From: Lachnospiraceae bacterium UBA3845
GTDB lineage: Bacteria; Bacillota; Clostridia; Lachnospirales; Lachnospiraceae
NCBI GenBank assembly: GCA_002392705.1
Contig: DGHP01000074.1
Coordinates: 8,839 to 14,420 of the forward strand
Direction of reading: 5' to 3'
DNA length: 5,582 bases
The first letter of the stretch is position 1; each line of letters begins with the position of its first letter. Below are positions 1 through 5,411 of the stretch, piece after piece. A program made the translations under genes and the position numbers. Below the pieces are notes generated by a model, which searched no databases, was not told the DNA's origin, and saw nothing but the letters and a program-made list of their open reading frames with translations.

Positions 1-1145
1 GACTCCTGTACAACAGAGCTATCCTCTTCGCTGCCGGTCTGCACTGACCGAGATACAAGTTCACTGTCATCGCTGCGCGCGATGCGGGCAGCTTCCCTTG
101 CCGGCCCGATCCAGTTAAACCAGGCCAGGGCAAAAAGCAGAACCGCGATCGCGGCGCCCCAGACGATCCGCCCGTTTCGTCTGCGTTTCTGTATGACAGG
201 CTCCGGATCCGCATTCTTCCCGAAAGCAGGTCCTGCCAGGGTGATCCTGCCTGCCTTGAAGGAGATCGCGCCCTGCGCGCAGCTGTCCATACATTTTCCG
301 CAGGAGATGCATTCATGATCTCCCACATGCTTCACGTCCATCTGGCAGCGGCGCACACAGAGCCCGCAGCCGTTGCAGCGGTCCATATCCACTTTGACGC
401 CGGTCAGGGCGAAGCGGTTGAAGAAGCCGTAGATCGCTCCCAAGGGGCAGATAAAACGGCAGAAGGAACGGTAGCAGAAGGCGCAGGCAAGCCCGATCAC
501 CAGCATGATCACCCATTTGCTGGTAAAGAGAATCTTAAGCTGATAGAAAGACGTGGCGTTGGCCTCATTCTGCAGAAGGCCGACCGCCCCTTCCAGCGTC
601 CCTGCCGGGCAGATATACTTGCAGAAGCCGGGCAGCGGGATCCCCTTATTGATTCCGTACCAGATGGGAATCGCGATCACAAAGACCGCCAGAAGCAGAT
701 ATTTCAGATAGGAAAGCCCTCTGGTCACACGGCTTTTTTTAATCTTGAACACAGGGATCTTATGCAGCAGTTCCTGCATCAGTCCAAGCGGACAGAGCCA
801 TCCGCAGATCGTTCTTCCCAGAACCACTCCAAAGAGCGCAAGAATACCCAATATATACCAGGGCGCGGTATGGCCGGAGGCATTCAGCGCGTTCTGAAGC
901 GAGCCCAGCGGGCAGCTTGCGACCGCCCCGGGGCAGGAATAACAGTTAAAACCGGGAACGCACGCGCCTTTGAGCGGCCCGGAATAAATATGTCCGTCTA
1001 TGAATCCTTTCAGATTCGCGTTATACAGAAGCGCAGCATACAGCTGAACCAGCTTCCGGGTTCCGGGACGGAAAGCGGAGGGCTTTGCCTGAGTCCTCTT
1101 ACCCTCCATTTCCGCTGCCCCGGAGCCTGTTTTTTCATTTCCCAT
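1..1145 (-). CDS. NapH/polyferredoxin-like 4Fe-4S membrane protein (3' end beyond window)
   Basis: An integral membrane iron-sulfur protein that probably passes electrons from the cytoplasm into or across the membrane. The 381 codons present contain, in order: a cysteine cluster C62, C68, C71, C78 (CVPGFNCYSCPG, then SCPLG); a hydrophobic segment at about 95-113 followed by CGWLCPLG (114-121); a second segment at 146-165; FCKYICPAG (174-182); a third segment at 207-222 followed by CYRSFCRFICPLG (224-236); and two complete CxxCxxCxxxC ferredoxin motifs, C257/260/263/267 and C279/282/285/289. A fourth helix (326-346) is followed by an acidic, Ser-rich stretch running off the window. The repeated C-x3-CP pattern is typical of the NapH/NosR/CcoG-like group. 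ATG 1145 is chosen because GAGG (1157-1154) lies at proper spacing. It follows the CXXC gene in the same orientation after 145 bp. The missing C-terminus could hold another domain. The family is clear; the electron acceptor is inferred. Confidence 0.93.
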   Translation of the reverse strand, partial: MGNEKTGSGAAEMEGKRTQAKPSAFRPGTRKLVQLYAALLYNANLKGFIDGHIYSGPLKGACVPGFNCYSCPGAVASCPLGSLQNALNASGHTAPWYILGILALFGVVLGRTICGWLCPLGLMQELLHKIPVFKIKKSRVTRGLSYLKYLLLAVFVIAIPIWYGINKGIPLPGFCKYICPAGTLEGAVGLLQNEANATSFYQLKILFTSKWVIMLVIGLACAFCYRSFCRFICPLGAIYGFFNRFALTGVKVDMDRCNGCGLCVRRCQMDVKHVGDHECISCGKCMDSCAQGAISFKAGRITLAGPAFGKNADPEPVIQKRRRNGRIVWGAAIAVLLFALAWFNWIGPAREAARIARSDDSELVSRSVQTGSEEDSSVVQE

Positions 1146-1160
1146 AGTCAAATCCTCATC

Positions 1161-1195
1161 TCGCCGCCAGCATCTTTATCGAATCCGCGCGGCGA
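1161..1195 (-). promoter_or_regulatory. Stem-loop abutting the polyferredoxin ribosome binding site
   Basis: The arms 1161-1167 (tcgccgc) and 1189-1195 (gcggcga) are perfectly complementary over 7 bp, with a 21-nt loop. In the minus-strand RNA the GC-rich stem ends just before the Shine-Dalgarno GAGG at 1157-1154. It could affect translation of the polyferredoxin, but a 7-bp stem can arise by chance. No known RNA family was recognised. Confidence 0.35.
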
Positions 1196-1205
1196 AGTTT
1201 TGATG

Positions 1206-1270
1206 AAAACAACATGCAGACCTGCATTACGCCGTCCTCCCGCAGAAAGAAAGCATGCAGATCTGCATGT
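1206..1270 (-). promoter_or_regulatory. Twin ATGCAG-NN-CTGCAT dyads: tandem operator or terminator/attenuator
   Basis: Two copies of the same dyad lie 41 bp apart: 1214-1227 (ATGCAG-AC-CTGCAT) and 1254-1269, a perfect 16-bp palindrome CATGCAGATCTGCATG. As DNA, the pair looks like two sites for a dimeric regulator about four helical turns apart. As minus-strand RNA, 1270-1255 pairs with 1227-1212 in a 16-bp stem with one G-U pair and a 27-nt loop, followed at once by UUGUUUU (1212-1206), which resembles an intrinsic terminator or attenuator. It lies in the spacer between the CXXC gene and the polyferredoxin gene. The repeats are certain; which role they play is not. Confidence 0.55.
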
Positions 1271-1290
1271 ATCATTCTCTGTTCAGCAGC

Positions 1291-1749
1291 TCATCCCAGT
1301 CCGACACATTCGGTGCATATGGATGCGCCTTTTGCAAGTACCTCCTCCAGACCGCCGTTTCTGACGCCCAGAATGATCAGCAGGATCGCCAGAAGCAGGA
1401 TCACAATCCGCAGAATGTGTTCCCTGCGTCCGCTTTTCTGCGGCACCGCCTTCAGGGTAGACTGCTTCAGGTCCATCCCGCTCAGAGCTGCCGGCTGATC
1501 CGCCGACTCATCCCTGATCCCGAGAACCCATCCGGCGATGGTAAAGGCAGCAAGAGCGCTGACCAGTGGCAGCAGTTTTACCAGAACCGCCCCGACTTTC
1601 TCTCTTGTATAGATATAGTAGAACAGGTCGCCGGAAGCCTGAACGGCTGCCCCCCGGATGTACATCCGGATCGCGGCCGCCGCAAGAAGCCCTGCCGCCA
1701 GCGCGCACAACAGCGACTCTATTATCAGAAACAGCCTTTTTCTGGTCAT
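1291..1749 (-). CDS. Three-helix membrane protein with CD1871A-like C-terminal CXXC module
   Basis: A 152-residue membrane protein likely to relay thiol electrons between the neighbouring polyferredoxin and the exported TlpA. Hydrophobic segments lie at about 6-27, 56-77 and 111-128. The last ~45 residues (helix, then LGVRNGGLEEVLAKG, then ICTECVGLG with C145 and C148) match the small CD1871A-family CXXC proteins of Clostridia, as recalled. Those are normally only about 40-60 residues, so residues 1-105 are an added or fused module. Positive charges at the N-terminus (MTRKR) and in the linker 100-112 favour a topology with the CXXC pair on the outer face, where TlpA would be. The start is supported by GGAGG about 8 nt upstream. 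It begins 40 bp after the TlpA stop, so co-transcription is likely. The N-terminal module (GDLFYYIYTREKVG region) has no family I can name. Confidence 0.85.
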   Translation of the reverse strand: MTRKRLFLIIESLLCALAAGLLAAAAIRMYIRGAAVQASGDLFYYIYTREKVGAVLVKLLPLVSALAAFTIAGWVLGIRDESADQPAALSGMDLKQSTLKAVPQKSGRREHILRIVILLLAILLIILGVRNGGLEEVLAKGASICTECVGLG

Positions 1750-1765
1750 ATCGATTTCCTCCGGA

Positions 1766-1786
1766 GGGTCAGATCATATCTGCCCC
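1766..1786 (-). other. Intercistronic hairpin between tlpA-like and CXXC genes
   Basis: An inverted repeat with arms GGG-T-CAGAT and ATCTG-C-CCC surrounds a 3-nt CAT loop (one mismatch). In the minus-strand mRNA it starts 3 nt after the TlpA stop codon and ends just before the GGAGG ribosome binding site of the next gene. There is no U-run, so it is not a terminator. It could influence mRNA processing, stability or the ratio of the two proteins. The function is inference. Confidence 0.4.
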
Positions 1787-1789
1787 GCT

Positions 1790-3097
1790 TCAATCTTCCT
1801 TCTGAAGCTGAATGCTCACCTCATTGGAGCCTTCCTCAGTATGGTAGACTGTTTCGTCATCCGCATAGCCGTCCGGAACATCCAGCACGTGGATCTCGTA
1901 AACTCTGCCGGCAGGAGCCTCGAAAGTCACCTCTCCGTTCTCGTCTGTCTCGGCGAATCTGCAGGTGCTGTCATCGCAGAACTGAACGCTGACCTCTTCC
2001 ACCGGGCCTGCTTCATCCGTAACGGTGACACGATAAACCGCAGCAGCCTCCGGCACAGCATCGCCCGCTGCTTCCGGTGCGGCTTCCCGGCCGTTCAGAA
2101 GAGCATCCGCCAGATTTTCGTACTGGTCAACCTGCGGACCGCAAACCGGAACACCGACAACATAGCCTTCTTTGTTCACATAGATCGTGGTCGGGAATCC
2201 CAGAACCTGATCAAGGATGACATCCGGAATCAGGACATTGGGATAGTTCGTCCCACACTCCTCCATCAGGTCTCTTGCTTCCTGATAGGTTTCCTCTGTC
2301 GGCTCCTGCTCATATTCAAGACCTACAAATCCGCAGCCCTTCTCCTGCAGCCTCGTATGGATCTCAGCAAGTTCCTGCATCTCAGCAACGCAGAAACCGC
2401 ACCAGGTCCCCCAGCAGTTCAGCAGGGTGATCTCGTTCTGAGAAAACAGTTCTTCGCTCGTCACGGTATTCCCGTCCAGATCCGTGGTCGTGAATTCGAT
2501 CTTCTGACCGGTCATTGCTTTTTCCGGATCGACCGGAGCATAGTAATCCGATTCTTTCAGAAGAGCGGGCAGGAGTTCCTCCAGCTTTCTGTATTCGTCA
2601 GCATATTCCCCGTCAATGGAGGACAGATAGTTCTCTCTGTCAGCGGACGGAAGATAATAGAAGGTGAATCCATCCGCGGAGCCCGTCTCCTCCGCTTTCT
2701 CATAGTCCAGCGGATTATCGACACCCAGGCTGCCTTCATACTTTGCCTGAACCTGATCATAATCCACATCTCCGGACAGCAGCATACCGATGATACCCTG
2801 TGCATCGGTCAGTTCCTGCTGTTCTTCCCGGGAGACATCACCGGAATACATAAGCTCCAGGGCCGTATCCTGCGGCATTGCCACATATATGAATGCCATA
2901 CCGTAGACATCATGTTCAAGGTCGATGGCACCGAGCGGATAGGGAAGAAGCAGTCCCGATGTTTCATCCAGTTCTTCTGTAACTGCCATGTCGATTCCGA
3001 CTTCGTTAAAAGGCTCTTTGCTTTCCGAAGCTGCGGCGGTCATGCTCATGGCCAGCATCATGCAGCCGGCTGCAAGAATCATTCCAGCTTTTTTCAT
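1790..3097 (-). CDS. Exported TlpA/ResA-family thiol-disulfide oxidoreductase with C-terminal CnaB-like domain
   Basis: A secreted or cell-surface thioredoxin-fold protein that reduces or exchanges disulfides outside the cytoplasm. Of 435 residues, 1-23 form a signal peptide with probable cleavage after TAAA. Residues 25-190 are an acidic region not recognised as a named domain. Residues 197-335 are the thioredoxin fold, with WGTWCGFC (active cysteines C233 and C236) and the cis-proline motif GFPTT (P302). An Ala/Glu linker (338-353) leads to a beta-rich CnaB/transthyretin-like domain (354-432) with TDENGEVTF and a second cysteine pair, C374 and C379. ATG 3097 is preferred over the in-frame ATG at 3145 because it starts exactly at the signal peptide and has an AGAGG/AGGAAA site upstream. 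The extension MRRTVNLAIKEKRYRK would bury it. It is followed after 40 bp by the CXXC membrane gene. The family is firm; the physiological substrate is unknown. Confidence 0.93.
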   Translation of the reverse strand: MKKAGMILAAGCMMLAMSMTAAASESKEPFNEVGIDMAVTEELDETSGLLLPYPLGAIDLEHDVYGMAFIYVAMPQDTALELMYSGDVSREEQQELTDAQGIIGMLLSGDVDYDQVQAKYEGSLGVDNPLDYEKAEETGSADGFTFYYLPSADRENYLSSIDGEYADEYRKLEELLPALLKESDYYAPVDPEKAMTGQKIEFTTTDLDGNTVTSEELFSQNEITLLNCWGTWCGFCVAEMQELAEIHTRLQEKGCGFVGLEYEQEPTEETYQEARDLMEECGTNYPNVLIPDVILDQVLGFPTTIYVNKEGYVVGVPVCGPQVDQYENLADALLNGREAAPEAAGDAVPEAAAVYRVTVTDEAGPVEEVSVQFCDDSTCRFAETDENGEVTFEAPAGRVYEIHVLDVPDGYADDETVYHTEEGSNEVSIQLQKED

Positions 3098-3158
3098 TTT
3101 CCTGTACCTCTTTTCTTTTATTGCCAGATTCACCGTTCTCCGCACAGCTGACGCAAAC

Positions 3159-3190
3159 TGCCTTTCCGGGCTGTATGCCGGCGGAAGCAG
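3159..3190 (-). other. Stem-loop in the presumed TlpA mRNA leader
   Basis: The inverted repeat pairs CTGC with GCAG, TTCCG with CGGAA and GGC with GCC around the loop TGTAT. This makes a 12-bp stem interrupted by one 2-nt bulge on each side. It ends about 60 nt upstream of the TlpA start. It matches no riboswitch or T-box I recognise and has no following U-run. Confidence 0.4.
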
Positions 3191-3281
3191 TCTTGGTCTG
3201 AGCCTGCGCAGGAAACTTCTGTATTTTCATTATTTCAATGACGCGAGGGGCAAAAGTTTCTTCTGACCTTCCCATCATCAC

Positions 3282-3310
3282 AATATAAAATACGGAGACC
3301 CTTCAGATAA
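3282..3310 (-). promoter_or_regulatory. Weak candidate sigma-A promoter for the TlpA operon
   Basis: On the minus strand, TATATT (3287-3282) matches the -10 consensus at five of six positions. TTATCT (3310-3305), 17 bp upstream, matches the -35 consensus at only three of six. It would give a leader of about 175 nt before ATG 3097. The -10 and spacing are good and the -35 is poor, so this is only a candidate. Confidence 0.25.
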
Positions 3311-3434
3311 TCCACGCCTTTCCACATTTCCCCAGGCTCTTATCCGGCCTCATTCCGTGTCCACTGTTATGGGTACAGTATATATTCCGGTCCTGATCAA
3401 TACCTTTCTCCGACCTGTTTTCGAAAAAGGACAT

Positions 3435-5318
3435 TTACAGCAGGCTGTTGATGAAGTCCGTCAGGCGCTCACGGTCATAGAAGCTTTCAATGCTGTCAAT
3501 ATAGTAGTCCGGCTCCGCGCCCTGGTCGATGTCATAATAGGAGCCGTTTTTCGCATAGCTCAAATGCAGAGGCGCAGAAATCTGGAACACGGCTCCGCCT
3601 GCATTCGACATCGGAAGAACGACGCAGCTGCCTCCGCCGGAGCTTTTACCGACCAGCGTGACATTCGGCGCAGTCTTCAGGACACAGGGAACCAGGTTGC
3701 CGCAGGAGAAGCTGACCGGAGAAATCAGGCAGTAGACCTTTTTATCCAGCAGCGTATCTCTTTCATCAAATACATGATCCAGATTCACATCCACGTTATA
3801 AAGAGCCGTCGAGATGGCTCCCGTCATGCTGTTCCTGATACTGACCGGCGCTGTTCCAAGCACCCAGCCCAGCACAAAGACCCCGGAGTCTATCGCTCCC
3901 CCGACATTGTTGCTCAGATCGATGACCACCCTCTCTACAGGGCTGTTCTCGCGGTAAATCCGGCTGTGCGCATAGCAGATCAGCGTCTTGGTATCCATTG
4001 TCTCCGGATCCAGATCATTCAGCGCCAGCTGTATATCATCGTTGTAGTAATCAGGGCTGTTATACAGATCTTCAAAAGCATCAAATGTGACGTATGCTGT
4101 ATTCCCATACTCCTCATAGGCTGAAATCCCGGATGAGGCGGCCGCCCTGGCATCTGAAAACTGTTCCCGGGCCTGTCTGAACATTATAGTGGAAAAACCT
4201 GCCGTGTCCGATAATTCCTGGGAGCCGGCCATCCAGGAGTATCCGGTAAAAGCGGAATGCAGATCATCCAGCAGACTGGCAATAACAGCTTCCAGAGCCC
4301 TGTCTGCAGTCAGAGCATCTGTACTCAGAAGTTCTTCCTTATACCCGGTCTCATAAAAGAACTGATCAAAATTGCTGATATCATGGATTTCCTTCTGTCC
4401 ATAAAGGCAATCAAAGGCCATGCAGAGCTCCAGATAATTATATTCTGCCAGCTTTGTGCTCCTCAGCGGCTGAGGCCGGGCGGAATAGTACAGTTCTCCC
4501 AGTTCCGTCAGTTCTCCGGTATCAGGATCCTCCAGACCGTCTCCATTTGTCAGGAACAGAGCTTCGCCGTTATAAAAAGTATTGGAGAGCGTACCCAGAG
4601 TCAGCAGGAAGTCACCGGCTGTCTGCAGCGGCAGGAGGTAACAGCCGTCGCCCCAGTAAACATCGATATTGTAAGCGGACAGATCCAGTGTTACTGCCCT
4701 GCCGTAACGGTCAAAGGACCCCTCTTCCACACGCTGAAAGAGGATGGTTTCCCCTTCCGTGTCAAATCCCGATTCTTCCTGAATCAGATCCAGCAGGGCG
4801 GAGTTTCCGGAACCATGCATAAAAGCGTCATAATCATCAAAGGTAAGCTCAGCCTTATCAAAATCCGCAATCAGTGAGTAGCCGTTTTCTCTGGTCAGCT
4901 GCAGCACCGGTCCGTCTGCTTCAAGTTTGAGCGCATAGTCCCCATCATTCCCAACGGTATGATAATACTCCGCCATTATTTCTGCCCAGTCGGGCAGATT
5001 CACATAGGGCAGATCCGTCACACCGTCTATGAAATACAGCGGCATGGTGATATAACTCTGCGTGCTGTTCAGGTACACATCCACTTTCTGAGACTCAAAA
5101 CTGTGGAAATTTCCGTCCGTTTCTTTCCCTGTCTGTGCCGCTGTCTCACCGGCGGCAGCCTCCTCCGTCTGTGACTCTGTCTCCCCGGAAGCCTCTTCCG
5201 TCTGTGACCCTGTGTCCCCGGAAGGATCCTCCGCCATCACAGGGCCGGCCAGTATCACAGTTCCGGTAAGCGCAGCCGCCAGAGCTGCCTGACAGATATA
5301 ATTCTTTATCTTACTCAT
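3435..5318 (-). CDS. Exported S41-family (tricorn/CTP-like) serine peptidase with large N-terminal region
   Basis: A secreted S41-type peptidase or peptidase-like protein of 627 residues. A signal peptide occupies 1-29 (cleavage after VMA). A Thr/Glu/Gln-rich tether with 11-12-residue repeats covers 30-68. Residues 75-335 are an unrecognised domain; part of it (MPLYFIDGVTDLPYVNLPDW) vaguely recalls copper-amine-oxidase-N-like repeats. The S41 core spans about 335-627. It shows LDDLHSAF with H354 (the family's conserved D-x-H motif), VVIDLSNNVGG (464-474, usual form IDLRxNxGG), SFSCGN with predicted nucleophile S538, VGKSSGGGSC (556-565) and GAEPDYYI (600-607). The Lys found after GETTFG in CtpA-type enzymes is absent, so a tricorn-type Ser/His arrangement is more likely. 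No PDZ domain is evident. Eight cysteines occur in the mature protein. ATG 5318 is preceded by GGGGAGG at good spacing. It is probably a separate transcription unit, upstream of the redox genes. Confidence 0.88.
   Translation of the reverse strand: MSKIKNYICQAALAAALTGTVILAGPVMAEDPSGDTGSQTEEASGETESQTEEAAAGETAAQTGKETDGNFHSFESQKVDVYLNSTQSYITMPLYFIDGVTDLPYVNLPDWAEIMAEYYHTVGNDGDYALKLEADGPVLQLTRENGYSLIADFDKAELTFDDYDAFMHGSGNSALLDLIQEESGFDTEGETILFQRVEEGSFDRYGRAVTLDLSAYNIDVYWGDGCYLLPLQTAGDFLLTLGTLSNTFYNGEALFLTNGDGLEDPDTGELTELGELYYSARPQPLRSTKLAEYNYLELCMAFDCLYGQKEIHDISNFDQFFYETGYKEELLSTDALTADRALEAVIASLLDDLHSAFTGYSWMAGSQELSDTAGFSTIMFRQAREQFSDARAAASSGISAYEEYGNTAYVTFDAFEDLYNSPDYYNDDIQLALNDLDPETMDTKTLICYAHSRIYRENSPVERVVIDLSNNVGGAIDSGVFVLGWVLGTAPVSIRNSMTGAISTALYNVDVNLDHVFDERDTLLDKKVYCLISPVSFSCGNLVPCVLKTAPNVTLVGKSSGGGSCVVLPMSNAGGAVFQISAPLHLSYAKNGSYYDIDQGAEPDYYIDSIESFYDRERLTDFINSLL
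5128..5226 (-). repeat. Three imperfect 33-36-bp tandem repeats encoding a Thr/Glu/Gln-rich tether
   Basis: The word gtctgtg recurs at 5131, 5167 and 5200 (spacing 36 and 33 bp), within longer similar units containing ctgtctc-ccgg. The units are in frame in the S41-like gene and encode repeats of the type SQTEEASGET just after the signal peptide. They look like a flexible surface tether that can change length by slippage without shifting the frame. Confidence 0.7.
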
Positions 5319-5350
5319 CGTTTCCTCCCCTTATCAGTATTACATTTAGA

Positions 5351-5374
5351 GAAACGCTGATTAATCAGCGTTTC
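5351..5374. repeat. Perfect 24-bp palindrome upstream of the S41-like gene
   Basis: The sequence GAAACGCTGATT is followed directly by its exact reverse complement. As RNA it would form a 10-bp stem with a UUAA loop, extended by a G-U pair on the minus strand. It lies 38 bp after the GH4 stop and 32 bp before the S41-like start. The tail after the hairpin on the minus strand (UCUAAAUG) is poor in U, so termination is uncertain. It could equally be an operator for the S41-like gene. A T6 run on the minus strand (5385-5380) lies just before it, not after it. Confidence 0.75.
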
Positions 5375-5411
5375 CTTAGAAAAAAGGCTCTCCTGCCGGT
5401 TCTGTCTTTTG

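Larger units (their letters stand above)
3098..3434. other. 337-bp non-coding stretch between the S41-like and TlpA-like genes
   Basis: No convincing gene was found here. It contains a stem-loop (3159-3190), a 10-bp palindrome CCTGCGCAGG (3203-3212), an AT-rich candidate promoter (3282-3310), and a short dyad TTTTCGAAAA just after the S41-like stop codon, which is too weak to call a terminator. The length and contents suggest that the TlpA gene has its own promoter and a leader of about 175 nt. Confidence 0.6.

Noticed and set aside
315..1364. A 349-codon plus-strand reading frame opposite the polyferredoxin
   Set aside because: No recognisable motif. The minus strand carries complete ferredoxin motifs and membrane helices over the same bases.
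3062..3097. Lipobox LAAGC at residues 8-12 of TlpA, suggesting a lipoprotein
   Set aside because: The hydrophobic stretch before the cysteine is too short, -3 is Ala, and hydrophobicity continues to a better cleavage site after TAAA.
3098..3145. Longer TlpA start at 3145
   Set aside because: It would place 16 charged residues before a clean signal peptide, whereas ATG 3097 has its own ribosome binding site.
1658..3151. A 497-codon plus-strand reading frame opposite the TlpA gene
   Set aside because: It mirrors the minus-strand TlpA gene, shows no domain, and its predicted protein is rich in unusual residue mixes. The minus strand has a signal peptide, CGFC and cis-Pro motifs.
3006..3281. 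A 91-codon minus-strand frame beginning MMMGRSEETF in the TlpA leader
   Set aside because: It overlaps the start of TlpA in another frame, lacks a ribosome binding site and has no recognisable features. The CVSC in it is not enough.
3417..3434. Terminator after the S41-like gene from the TTTTCGAAAA dyad
   Set aside because: AT-rich stem with no usable loop and mismatches just outside; no U-run follows on the minus strand.
3357..4877. Plus-strand frames of 255 and 206 codons opposite the S41-like gene
   Set aside because: Antisense shadows of a well-supported gene with signal peptide, S41 motifs and a strong ribosome binding site.
5335..5367. Sigma-A promoter for the S41-like gene (TTAATC...TAATAC)
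   Set aside because: Both hexamers match the consensus at only about three of six positions.
5380..5397. Intrinsic terminator for the GH4 gene formed by GGC-loop-GCC plus T6
   Set aside because: The T-run is good, but the stem is only 3 bp and cannot be extended.
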